64,000 nt of DNA from Thermincola carboxydiphila (GTDB lineage Bacteria > Bacillota > Thermincolia > Thermincolales > UBA2595), in assembly GCA_016841045.1 (NCBI GenBank), contig JAENZX010000013.1, positions 1-64,000 of the forward strand, given 5' to 3'. The notes beneath the pieces were generated by a model that was not told the origin of the DNA, did no database searches, and saw only the letters and a program-made list of their open reading frames with translations. Positions 34,505 through 41,774 of the stretch are shown piece by piece (positions within the stretch are counted from its first letter, which is position 1; every line of letters begins with the position of its first letter). Both the position numbers and the translations under genes were made by a program.

Positions 34505-34529
34505 TTTAGAGAGTAGAATACTCTCTAAA
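34505..34529. repeat. Perfect hairpin in the spoVG-glmU gap
   Basis: TTTAGAGAGTA and TACTCTCTAAA (11-bp arms) around a three-base loop, 4 bases after the spoVG terminator. No T run follows, so it is not an ordinary terminator; possible operator or transcript-end protector. Confidence 0.5.
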
Positions 34530-34635
34530 AACTGGGTTTGCCGGGTTTAATAGATTTATCTTTTATGTATTCGCAGGAAAAGAAAAGGACATGTGGAATA
34601 TTATAATATTTAGGGTGTAAAAACTTCACTCTTTA

Positions 34636-34664
34636 TGTCAAAAAATATCGGAATATAGTATAAT
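34636..34664 (+). promoter_or_regulatory. Possible sigma-A promoter of glmU
   Basis: TATAAT at 34659-34664 is perfect; the -35 TGTCAA at 34636-34641 is weak, with 17-base spacing. Confidence 0.45.
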
Positions 34665-34692
34665 TAACTTGTCTTACAGGGAGGAAGTTAAC

Positions 34693-36066
34693 TTGTCACA
34701 AGTAATTTCTGTTATTCTTGCGGCCGGTAAGGGAACAAGAATGAAGTCTAAGATGCCAAAAGTACTGCACCGGGTGTGCGGGGAACCAATGCTGGCCCAT
34801 GTGGTTAGGGCGGCTGCTGAAGCCGGTGTGGACCAAAACTTTATAGTTATCGGGCACGAAGCTGAGATGGTAAAAGAAGCAATGGGGCAATCGGTTGAAT
34901 ATGTATTACAGTTAGAGCAGTTGGGCACAGGGCATGCTGTAATGCAGGCGGAACCTCTTTTGCAAGATTTTAAAGGCAGCATAATTGTTTTATGTGGAGA
35001 TACACCTCTAATTACACCGGAAACCATTAGCAAAATAATTCAGAATCATTTGAATTCAGGCTATGCCGGGACTGTGTTGACTGCTGAGATGGATGACCCA
35101 ACAGGCTATGGAAGGGTAATCAGGGATAAAGCAGGACAGGTCATGGAGATAGTGGAGCACAAGGATGCTTCTCCGGACCAGTTGGCGATTATGGAAGTAA
35201 ACACTGGTGTATATTGCTTCAGTGGACCAAAGCTGTTTTCTGGTTTAAAGGAAGTCACTCCTTCAAATGCTCAGGGAGAATATTACCTTACAGACGTATT
35301 GGCAATATTAAAGCAAAAAGGGGAGAAGGTCGGAGCAGTTAAGGTTGGAGACCCCCTTGAGACAATGGGTATAAATAATCGGGTTCAGTTGGCTGAGGCG
35401 GAAAGTATCTTACGTAAAAAGATCCTTGATAAACTGATGCTTGACGGGGTAACTATAATTGATCCTCTAAACACTTATATAGGACCGGAGGTTACTATTG
35501 GGTTTGATTCGGTGATTCATCCCGGAACAATCATTGAGGGAAGATGCCGTCTAGGTGAGGCATGTGAGGTTGGACCATATACCCGCTTGAAAGACACTGA
35601 ATTAGGAAAAGGGGTGACGGTGCAAAATTCAATTGTACTCGAGTCTCTTATTGGAGATAAGTGTACTATAGGGCCCTTTGCTTATATTAGGCCGGGCACT
35701 ATCCTTAAAGAAGCTGTCAAAGTCGGGGATTTTGTTGAGATAAAGAAATCAATTGTAGGTAATGGCAGTAAAGTACCGCATCTTAGTTATATTGGTGATA
35801 GTGAAATTGGAGAAAAAGTAAATATTGGGGCAGGAACAATTACCTGTAATTATGACGGGCTTAAAAAGTCGAAAACCATAATAGATGACGGTGCGTTTAT
35901 AGGAAGCAACTCAAACTTAGTAGCGCCTGTCAGCGTAGGTAAAGACAGTGTTATAGGGGCAGGGTCGACTGTGACCCGGGATATTCCCGAAGGTTCGCTA
36001 TGTGTCGAAAGAAGTAAACAAGAAATATATAATGATTGGGTTGCTAGAAAAAAGAAGAAAAAGTGA
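34693..36066 (+). CDS. glmU: Bifunctional GlcNAc-1-P uridyltransferase / GlcN-1-P acetyltransferase
   Basis: GlmU (457 residues) makes UDP-GlcNAc for wall synthesis. N-terminal pyrophosphorylase: LAAGKGTRMKSKMPKVLH, LCGDTPLIT, GTGHAVMQAE. C-terminal left-handed beta helix with hexapeptide repeats from about residue 250, including the acetyl-CoA region NIGAGTITCNYDG. I begin at TTG 34693, with GGGAGGAAG upstream, where the family starts; the open frame extends 8 codons more. The sequence runs into prs after 57 bases without a clear terminator. Confidence 0.96.
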   Translation: MSQVISVILAAGKGTRMKSKMPKVLHRVCGEPMLAHVVRAAAEAGVDQNFIVIGHEAEMVKEAMGQSVEYVLQLEQLGTGHAVMQAEPLLQDFKGSIIVLCGDTPLITPETISKIIQNHLNSGYAGTVLTAEMDDPTGYGRVIRDKAGQVMEIVEHKDASPDQLAIMEVNTGVYCFSGPKLFSGLKEVTPSNAQGEYYLTDVLAILKQKGEKVGAVKVGDPLETMGINNRVQLAEAESILRKKILDKLMLDGVTIIDPLNTYIGPEVTIGFDSVIHPGTIIEGRCRLGEACEVGPYTRLKDTELGKGVTVQNSIVLESLIGDKCTIGPFAYIRPGTILKEAVKVGDFVEIKKSIVGNGSKVPHLSYIGDSEIGEKVNIGAGTITCNYDGLKKSKTIIDDGAFIGSNSNLVAPVSVGKDSVIGAGSTVTRDIPEGSLCVERSKQEIYNDWVARKKKKK

Positions 36067-36123
36067 TATAATAGATGATGGACAACGCTATTTTTATAAA
36101 TTACTGGGAGGTTCTTTAAATCA

Positions 36124-37071
36124 ATGCCAATTTTTAATCGGAAATTGAAAATCTTTTCGGGAAATGCTAATTTATATCTTGCGGAAGAAATAGCTGAATA
36201 CTTAGGAGTATCTGTTGGTGAAGCCAAGGTCTCAAGATTTAGTGATGGGGAGATACATGTAAAAATTAATGAGAGTGTTCGGGGAGCTGATGTTTTTGTA
36301 ATTCAGCCTACCTGTGATCCTGTTAATGACAATATCATGGAACTCTTAATCATGATTGATGCTTTAAAGAGAGCGTCTGCACGCCGAATAACAGCTGTAA
36401 TACCATATTACGGTTATGCCCGGCAGGACCGGAAGGCCCGTGCACGTGACCCTATTACCGCTAAGCTGCTGGCAAACCTAATTACCGCTAGTGGGGCTAC
36501 AAGAGTAGTGACCATGGATCTACATGCCGGACAGATTCAGGGCTTTTTTGATATTCCGGTTGACCACCTTCCCGGAGTTCCGATTTTGGCAGAATATTTT
36601 ATAAACAAGAACTTTGAAGACACCATTGTTGTATCTCCTGACCTTGGAGGGGTTACCCGTTCAAGGAATATGGCTGAACGTATAGGTGCTTCTATAGCCA
36701 TCATAGACAAACGCAGGCCGGAGCCTAATGTTGCCGAGATAATGAATATTATAGGGGATGTTAATGGTAAAACAGTTGTTATGATTGATGATATAATTGA
36801 CACAGCCGGGACTATAACCCAAGGCGCGCAAGCTCTACTGGAAAGAGGGGCTAAGGAAATCTATGTATGCTGTACCCACGGTGTACTGTCAGGCCCTGCC
36901 ATTGAAAGGCTGCAGAAATCCCCCATAAAAGAAGTTGTAATAACCAACACAATCTCAATTCCTGAAGAAAAGATGTTTGATAAGATTAGAGTTCTTTCTG
37001 TTGCTCCACTTTTGGGTGAAGCTATTATAAGGATACATGAAGATTTGTCCGTCTCCAAACTCTTTGCCTAG
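36124..37071 (+). CDS. prs: Ribose-phosphate pyrophosphokinase
   Basis: PRPP synthetase (315 residues) transferring pyrophosphate from ATP to ribose-5-phosphate, for nucleotide, His and Trp synthesis. Seen are the flexible ATP loop [13 protein letters not shown], the metal/ATP site [12 protein letters not shown], and the PRPP-binding loop [16 protein letters not shown] start with GGGAGG. Order glmU-prs-(ctc)-pth is as in B. subtilis, though a YpiB relative, a palindromic repeat and a PRC-barrel gene are inserted before L25. Confidence 0.97.
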   Translation: MPIFNRKLKIFSGNANLYLAEEIAEYLGVSVGEAKVSRFSDGEIHVKINESVRGADVFVIQPTCDPVNDNIMELLIMIDALKRASARRITAVIPYYGYARQDRKARARDPITAKLLANLITASGATRVVTMDLHAGQIQGFFDIPVDHLPGVPILAEYFINKNFEDTIVVSPDLGGVTRSRNMAERIGASIAIIDKRRPEPNVAEIMNIIGDVNGKTVVMIDDIIDTAGTITQGAQALLERGAKEIYVCCTHGVLSGPAIERLQKSPIKEVVITNTISIPEEKMFDKIRVLSVAPLLGEAIIRIHEDLSVSKLFA

Positions 37072-37146
37072 AGGCGGTTGTATTATTGAAGCGCGTATCA
37101 AGAAATAGTGAGCTAAATTAGGATTGGATTAAAGAGCGGTTGAAAT

Positions 37147-37184
37147 TGGAAGGAGGTTCCCATAACTTCATGGGGCCTCCTTTC
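37147..37184 (+). terminator. Intrinsic terminator after prs
   Basis: GGAAGGAGG with inner CCCAT pairs with ATGGG and CCTCCTTTC across 37147-37184; the T tail is short. Confidence 0.6.
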
Positions 37185-37314
37185 TGTATGTGATAGCGTT
37201 GATTCAGCAGATTAGTTTACATAATACCATAAATTACTACCACTCATTGGACAGGTTTTTAACCTTTTATGTCAAATATCTTTAGAAAATAAATGATAGG
37301 GATTGGGTGGTATA

Positions 37315-37866
37315 ATGCAGGAAGCCTATTTAGTTTATCAGAAGAAAAGATACATCAGGTGGTTTCTTGATACCTATGAATTAAAGAATCCCCGTACAGC
37401 AAAAATTCTGAATTTTATTGCTAATAATGATGAACTGCTGCAAAAGATTTATTTTGTGGAAGATGTCCGCCGTTTGCCGAATGCTCTGATTATTTCTTCA
37501 ACCGACGCTTCCACGGTGTCGTTCCTGTGCAGGATTGATGACTGTTATTATGAGGATATTGACGAAGTCATCCAAATCTTGAACACAGAACCGCCAGAGG
37601 AACTATTTATCAGGTTATCCTTTAACCGTGAGTTTCTCTGCTTCATTTGCGAAACAGTTCTGGATTTTAAGCCTGATGTAGGAAATAAAATATTCTATCA
37701 TCAGGTGGTCAGGAGTCTGGAAGACGAGATGAACGGAAAAATTATTAAGAAACAAGAACGAAAAGCCGACCTGATGTCCCAGATTGATAATGCTCTTGAA
37801 AATGGTGATAAGGAAAAATTCATGAAATTATCTAAACTGTATAGAGATATTGTAAACGGTAATTAA
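37315..37866 (+). CDS. UPF0302/IDEAL domain protein (YpiB/ReoY-like)
   Basis: A 183-residue cytoplasmic protein resembling B. subtilis YpiB (ReoY): the N-terminal KKRYIRWFLDTYELKNP and LQKIYFVEDVRRLPNAL segments match the UPF0302 domain, and the C-terminal ADLMSQIDNALENGDKEKF helix matches the IDEAL domain. ReoY works with ReoM and ClpCP in controlled degradation of MurA. The match is from memory, by eye. ATG 37315 follows GGGTGG at short spacing; TTG 37303 is the alternative start. Location beside prs differs from Bacillus. A strong terminator follows. Confidence 0.7.
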   Translation: MQEAYLVYQKKRYIRWFLDTYELKNPRTAKILNFIANNDELLQKIYFVEDVRRLPNALIISSTDASTVSFLCRIDDCYYEDIDEVIQILNTEPPEELFIRLSFNREFLCFICETVLDFKPDVGNKIFYHQVVRSLEDEMNGKIIKKQERKADLMSQIDNALENGDKEKFMKLSKLYRDIVNGN

Positions 37867-37885
37867 GAGTACAGGCAAAGTAAAG

Positions 37886-37918
37886 GGAATGCCCCATAAA
37901 GTGGGGCGTTCCTTTTTT
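37886..37918 (+). terminator. Intrinsic terminator after the YpiB-like gene
   Basis: GGAATGCCCCA/TGGGGCGTTCC (37886-37896 with 37902-37912), one wobble pair, then six T. Confidence 0.9.
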
Positions 37919-37920
37919 CA

Positions 37921-38183
37921 ACCTTGCCAAACTGAGTGCCGGGGAATCCGGCGAGGCATTGCGCCAATTTTCCGCACCTGCGTCGGAGGAATCTAACCTT
38001 GCTCCTGGCGAAGTCACAGACTAAACCGCCCAATTCGGCGTCCTACCTCAGGGGCGGCTCCGCCATCCATGGCTCCGGTCTGTGACTTCGCTTAGCGGAG
38101 GCCTCTGTAAGATTCCTCACGACGCCGGTGCAAGGAAAATCTTGCGCAACGCCTCACCGAATTCCCGGACTTATTCGCAAGGT
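37921..38183. repeat. 263-bp GC-rich imperfect palindromic element
   Basis: Arms of about 115 bases are inverted copies of one another. Both ends read ACCTTGC/GCAAGGT. Matching blocks inward include CCGGG-AAT-CGG, GAGGC-TTGCGC, ATTTTCC, GCGTCG, GAGGAATCT and an exact 14-base GCGAAGTCACAGAC against GTCTGTGACTTCGC. The centre holds a GGCGGCTCCGCC hairpin. It is far more GC-rich than its surroundings and has no credible ORF. It looks like a MITE-like or REP-type mobile repeat, inserted just after a terminator. The rest of the 546-base gap to 38412 has only a hairpin near 38335. Confidence 0.8.
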
Positions 38184-38334
38184 AAATAAAAAACTGGGTA
38201 AGCACCCCACGTACTTTGGGCGGGATGGCGGCGAAAAAAGAAAACACCTGGTTTGAAGCGAAAGGATTTTTGTCTTCTCTTGAGAATTAATAAATCATTT
38301 TTTCTTTTACCATATTAATTTAACAAAAATGGAA

Positions 38335-38374
38335 GGGGTGTCCCATAAGATTTTACTTATGAGACACCCTCTTT
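38335..38374 (-). terminator. Intrinsic terminator of the PRC-barrel gene
   Basis: GGGTGTCCCATAAG and CTTATGAGACACCC form a 14-bp stem with one mismatch. The minus-strand side continues into TTCCATTTTTG, so I assign it to the minus-strand gene; it may act in both directions. Confidence 0.6.
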
Positions 38375-38412
38375 AAAATTAAAGCTCTTTACTTCCAAAA
38401 AAGTAGACATGG

Positions 38413-39210
38413 TCACTTTTCTTGTTCATCAGGGTTTTTAGATTCAGTTTGGGTTTCGCATGATTGAGTTTGTAGATCTGTTATTTGGGGCAGAACCTCC
38501 TCATTAGTGATTTGGACTTCGTCCGTAATGGCTGAAAAATTCAACGATTCGCCATTAGAAGGAGGTTTATCTGTATTTAAATTTTTGTCCTTCTTTTCGT
38601 ATTTATCTTTAATGTTTTTACTTATATCTTTTGTGCGTTGAATTGTAGATTCAAGTATACTTGAGGTGCCCTCTTTAATGTTTGAGAAGGTCTCTTGCAG
38701 ACCGCCGTCGATTTTCTCTAACTGGGCTTCGGCTCCGTTCTTTACCACAATTGCGTGAACACCCATAGTCCGCACGTTTTCAGCAGATAAGAGGGCCTTA
38801 CCTTTAAACAGGCTCTCTAAAAACTTTCCGCTAATTTCCAGACTCACTATTTTACCGGTATCTTCATCTATATAATATTCGTCGACCAATCCAACTACAG
38901 TTCCGTTTTCAGAAATAACACGTGCGCCTATCGGATTAGCTCTTTCTTTTATTAGTTTTAAAATTTCAGGTAGGTTGACGGGCTTTTGGACATTTGAGGA
39001 CTGGTCAATGGTTAGGGCATCTGTACCGATGCTTTTGATTTTGGAATAGGGGATTATCTTATGTTCTCTGAACCATCCGCGCTGGTCAAGGACTACTGCA
39101 GCTATCTCCATCTTGTCAGGATTCACAACAAGGCTTTTAACTGTACCGATTTGTAGTCCTTCGTCAAGGCTTAATATTGGCATGGAGACTAACTTTCGGC
39201 TCTTTTTCAT
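38413..39210 (-). CDS. PRC-barrel domain protein
   Basis: A 265-residue cytoplasmic protein with two PRC-barrel domains (about 5-75, beginning KLVSMPILSLDEGLQIGTV, and about 85-155 with IGARVISENGTVVGLVDEYY), then a charged, low-complexity tail (about 170-265) rich in Lys, Asp, Glu and Gln. PRC barrels are small beta folds seen in RimM and photosynthetic reaction-centre H subunits; stand-alone double forms in Firmicutes are linked by name to sporulation (YlmC/YmxH type) without a defined activity. ATG start with GGGGGGT upstream. It is divergent from rplY. Not part of the B. subtilis order here. Confidence 0.8.
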   Translation of the reverse strand: MKKSRKLVSMPILSLDEGLQIGTVKSLVVNPDKMEIAAVVLDQRGWFREHKIIPYSKIKSIGTDALTIDQSSNVQKPVNLPEILKLIKERANPIGARVISENGTVVGLVDEYYIDEDTGKIVSLEISGKFLESLFKGKALLSAENVRTMGVHAIVVKNGAEAQLEKIDGGLQETFSNIKEGTSSILESTIQRTKDISKNIKDKYEKKDKNLNTDKPPSNGESLNFSAITDEVQITNEEVLPQITDLQTQSCETQTESKNPDEQEK

Positions 39211-39340
39211 TCAAAACCCCCCATTAACAATTTGTTACAATATTATTCATCATACATGTTTGTTATGCCAAATTTGGGGAAATAATAGAAATAAAAGCGA
39301 CAAACTACAAAAATAAAATTTTAACGGGGGGACAAATTGT

Positions 39341-39988
39341 ATGGCAGAAGTCCGTATAAATGCAAAAGTCAGGACAGGTAAATCAGGAAGCTATAAACAT
39401 TATCTGCGTGAAACCGGGAAAATTCCGGCAATTATTTATGGCAACGGTATTTCCAGTGAACCTATTGAGCTTGATGCAAAGGAGCTTGACTCAGTTATTC
39501 ATAAAAAGGGCAGGAATGCGCTTATTGATTTGGTTCTAAATGGTAAACAAGGTGATAACAAGTATGTTGTAATGGTTAAGGATATTCAGAGAGATCCTAT
39601 ACGCAGGGAACTTGTTCATGCTGATTTATGCAAAATTTCCCTACAGGATAAGATTCACACTACAGTACCGATTAGCTTAAAGGGTGATGCTGAGGGTCAT
39701 AAAATGGGTGGGATTGTCCAAGCTGAGCTGCGTGAAGCAGACATCGAGTGCCTGCCTGGCGATATCCCTGAAGTTATTGTAGTGGATGTTACTGCGTTGA
39801 AAATCGGAGAGCACCTTACAGTGGCAGAGCTGCCAAATGGTCAGAACTATAAGATACTTAATGACCCTGAGACCGTTGTTGTAACAATTGTTGCACCACG
39901 CATGGCAGAACAGCCCGAGACAACGGGCACGGAAGGACCTGGTGCAGGACCGGACAAAATGGGAGCAGCAGATACTCCGGCAGAATAA
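39341..39988 (+). CDS. rplY: 50S ribosomal protein L25 / general stress protein Ctc
   Basis: L25 of the long (TL5/Ctc) type, 215 residues: the N-terminal 5S-rRNA-binding domain (to about 90, with VRTGKSGSYKHYLRETGKIPAIIYG and VMVKDIQRDPI) and the C-terminal TL5 domain (about 95-185, including VPISLKGDAEGHKMGG and IEVLVIDVT-like VIVVDVTALKIGEHL). The last 25 residues are Gly/Pro/Glu-rich. ATG behind a GGGGGGAC site. It directly precedes pth, as ctc does in Bacillus. Confidence 0.94.
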   Translation: MAEVRINAKVRTGKSGSYKHYLRETGKIPAIIYGNGISSEPIELDAKELDSVIHKKGRNALIDLVLNGKQGDNKYVVMVKDIQRDPIRRELVHADLCKISLQDKIHTTVPISLKGDAEGHKMGGIVQAELREADIECLPGDIPEVIVVDVTALKIGEHLTVAELPNGQNYKILNDPETVVVTIVAPRMAEQPETTGTEGPGAGPDKMGAADTPAE

Positions 39989-40011
39989 ATATTTAACAGT
40001 TTACAATCCCG

Positions 40012-40037
40012 GGGGGTGAGCCAGATAGCTCACCCCC
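40012..40037 (+). terminator. GC-rich hairpin after rplY, possible terminator
   Basis: GGGGGTGAGC/GCTCACCCCC (40012-40021 with 40028-40037) around a six-base loop. The tail AAATTTATGG is poor in T, so termination is uncertain. Confidence 0.5.
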
Positions 40038-40183
40038 AAATTTATGGTGGTAGTCAGTGCCAGCCGCGGCCAATTAAAATTTAGTTTTACTAATTTTAAC
40101 TGATTTTTCAATTGGTAATTGCCTGGAATGGTTTATAAATGGTATTATCGAATAGGAAGGTCACTTAGAAAGGGGTAAATGTT

Positions 40184-40750
40184 GTGAAACTAGTCATAGG
40201 GCTTGGTAATCCAGGAGCACAGTACGCCAAAACCAGGCATAATATAGGTTTTATGGTCATTGACTATCTGGCGGAGCAGTTGAGTATAAAGATTGATAAG
40301 GTGAAATTTAAAAGTCTCATAGGTGAGGGTTTAAATGGTGGAGAGAAGGTGATACTGGCTAAGCCCCAGACCTATATGAACCTGAGCGGGGAAGCGGTTC
40401 TTGATATGGTTCAGTGGTACAAGCTTGACCCGAAGGACATTATTATAATTTATGATGACATGGACCTGCCGACAGGCAGGATCAGGCTTAGAAGTCAGGG
40501 CAGTGCAGGCGGACATAATGGTATGAAGTCGATAATTCATCTGATTCAGACAGATAAATTTCCGCGGCTGCGAGTGGGAATAGGACGCCCTGACAACCAA
40601 AACATGGAATCTGTAAACTTTGTGCTGGGTAAGTTTAATGACAGTGAGGCAGAATTAATTACCCAGGCAGTAAAGAAGGCTGCAGACTCAGTCCTAAAAT
40701 CCTATGAAATAGGCTTGGAGCGAGTGATGAATGAAGTTAACAGAGAGTGA
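40184..40750 (+). CDS. pth: Peptidyl-tRNA hydrolase
   Basis: Pth (188 residues; spoVC in B. subtilis) releases tRNA from drop-off peptidyl-tRNA. VIGLGNPGAQYAKTRHNIG carries the catalytic His, and KPQTYMNLSGEAV, YDDMDLPTGRIRLR and GGHNGMKSI are the family blocks. GTG start with GAAAGGGGT. It stands just before mfd in Bacillus (with fin/yabK between); here two small uncharacterised genes lie between. Confidence 0.96.
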   Translation: MKLVIGLGNPGAQYAKTRHNIGFMVIDYLAEQLSIKIDKVKFKSLIGEGLNGGEKVILAKPQTYMNLSGEAVLDMVQWYKLDPKDIIIIYDDMDLPTGRIRLRSQGSAGGHNGMKSIIHLIQTDKFPRLRVGIGRPDNQNMESVNFVLGKFNDSEAELITQAVKKAADSVLKSYEIGLERVMNEVNRE

Positions 40751-40797
40751 GTAGTGGGTAGTTATAATGGACAATTGACAATATAAAAAAACTGATG

Positions 40798-40844
40798 AAA
40801 GCGGGCAATTACTACTTAATTGTGTAGTAATTGCCCGCTTTTTT
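40798..40844 (+). terminator. Intrinsic terminator after pth
   Basis: Perfect 15-bp stem GCGGGCAATTACTAC/GTAGTAATTGCCCGC (40801-40815 with 40824-40838) and a T run; A's on the 5' side make it partly bidirectional. Confidence 0.95.
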
Positions 40845-40854
40845 AACTAAAAAT

Positions 40855-40883
40855 CCGTGTTCATCGGTGTTCATCCGTGGCCG
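40855..40883. repeat. Short tandem 10-bp repeat
   Basis: CCGTGTTCAT, CGGTGTTCAT and CCGTGGCCG follow one another directly. A similar motif is, from memory, scattered in intergenic regions of unrelated bacteria. It sits in the pth downstream gap. Confidence 0.55.
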
Positions 40884-41000
40884 ATTTTCGAGTCATGAGG
40901 CTCAGCTGATGCTGTTAAGATAGTCGCCATAGTTACGGATGTATAAAAAGTTATTAATCGGCCGAATATAGGAGTAAGTCTATGTTAGAGGTGGAACATT

Positions 41001-41402
41001 GTGTATATTATAGCCGGTTTACTGGCTGCGGCTCTTTCGTGGGCAGGTAACCGGGCCGCATTAAAGCTTATAGGAACAAAAGTAATCGTAGTTAGTGCTC
41101 CGTTACTGGAAGAGTTGGCAAAAAGTGGAATTTCTGTTTTGCTTAACACCTCGCTGGTATTAACCCATGGAGTATTCGGTATAGTTGAAGGCCTTTATGA
41201 CGCATGGGGTTCAGGCTTTCAGGGTATTAAAGCAGGTATTATCAGTTTTTTGGGGCATTTGCTTTATGGTTATGTTACATATCTGGTTTTATTAAAGTAT
41301 AATTTGTTTTTTGCTTCTGTTTTAGCCGGATATCTAGTGCACATGTTATGGAATATTGCAGTAATGAAATTTTTGGTTACTAAGAGGAGGGTTTCCTATT
41401 GA
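41001..41402 (+). CDS. Small integral membrane protein, possibly CPBP/Abi-like
   Basis: A 133-residue membrane protein with about four helices. It has PLLEELAKSG, ISFLGHLLYGYV and VHMLWNIAVM, which recall the three motifs of CPBP (Abi) intramembrane proteases (EE, FxxxH-like and HxxxN-like), but the arginine of motif 1 is missing and the protein is short. I would call it a distant, perhaps inactive relative. GTG start with GAGGTGG six bases upstream. It overlaps the next gene by four bases (TTGA), so the two are coupled. Confidence 0.6.
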   Translation: MYIIAGLLAAALSWAGNRAALKLIGTKVIVVSAPLLEELAKSGISVLLNTSLVLTHGVFGIVEGLYDAWGSGFQGIKAGIISFLGHLLYGYVTYLVLLKYNLFFASVLAGYLVHMLWNIAVMKFLVTKRRVSY

Positions 41403-41638
41403 AAATAAAACTTGTTTGTGACTGCTGTGATTCCTTTTTTAGAGAAATAAATATTCCTGATGACGCTGGTATGACAGACCTCGAAGCCTTGACTGGTGAA
41501 GAATTTAGGGATATAATATTAGAAAATGAAAGCGGCTCGGAAGTATTTGTTTCAGCTACTTGTGACCAGTGTTCTGAGGAATTAGGATTTTATGATGAAT
41601 ATGACTCGGTTTTTCGATCTGCGCCGCTCATACATTGA
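41399..41638 (+). CDS. Cys-rich small protein, unrecognised
   Basis: A 79-residue acidic protein with CDCC near the N-terminus and CDQC in the second half, a probable zinc-binding arrangement, and an acidic middle (DDAGMTDLEALTGEEF). B. subtilis has the small protein Fin (YabK, anti-sigma-F) between pth and mfd; Fin is also a short Cys-rich protein with CxxC pairs. The location and composition make a Fin-like anti-sigma factor a reasonable guess, although I cannot align the two by eye. TTG start overlapping the previous stop, with GGAGGG upstream. A terminator follows. Confidence 0.65.
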   Translation: MKIKLVCDCCDSFFREINIPDDAGMTDLEALTGEEFRDIILENESGSEVFVSATCDQCSEELGFYDEYDSVFRSAPLIH

Positions 41639-41651
41639 CCATTTGATGACA

Positions 41652-41683
41652 GGCTTTAGCAGTTTTTCGCTAAAGCCTTTTTT
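41652..41683 (+). terminator. Intrinsic terminator before mfd
   Basis: GGCTTTAGC/GCTAAAGCC (41652-41660 with 41669-41677) and six T. Confidence 0.9.
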
Positions 41684-41774
41684 AAAATTAAGATGCACGT
41701 AAATCAAACAGTCACCGGACAGAAAACCGGTGCTTTTGGCATGTCTGGAACTTTTACTGAAGAAGGAGAAACAC

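Noticed and set aside
37832-38017. Minus-strand frame inside the palindromic element
   Set aside because: It runs through a terminator and an inverted repeat; no domain or ribosome site.
40057-40069. GTGCCAGCCGCGG, like the 530 loop of 16S rRNA
   Set aside because: Only 13 bases match and the flanks are unrelated; chance similarity, not an rRNA fragment.
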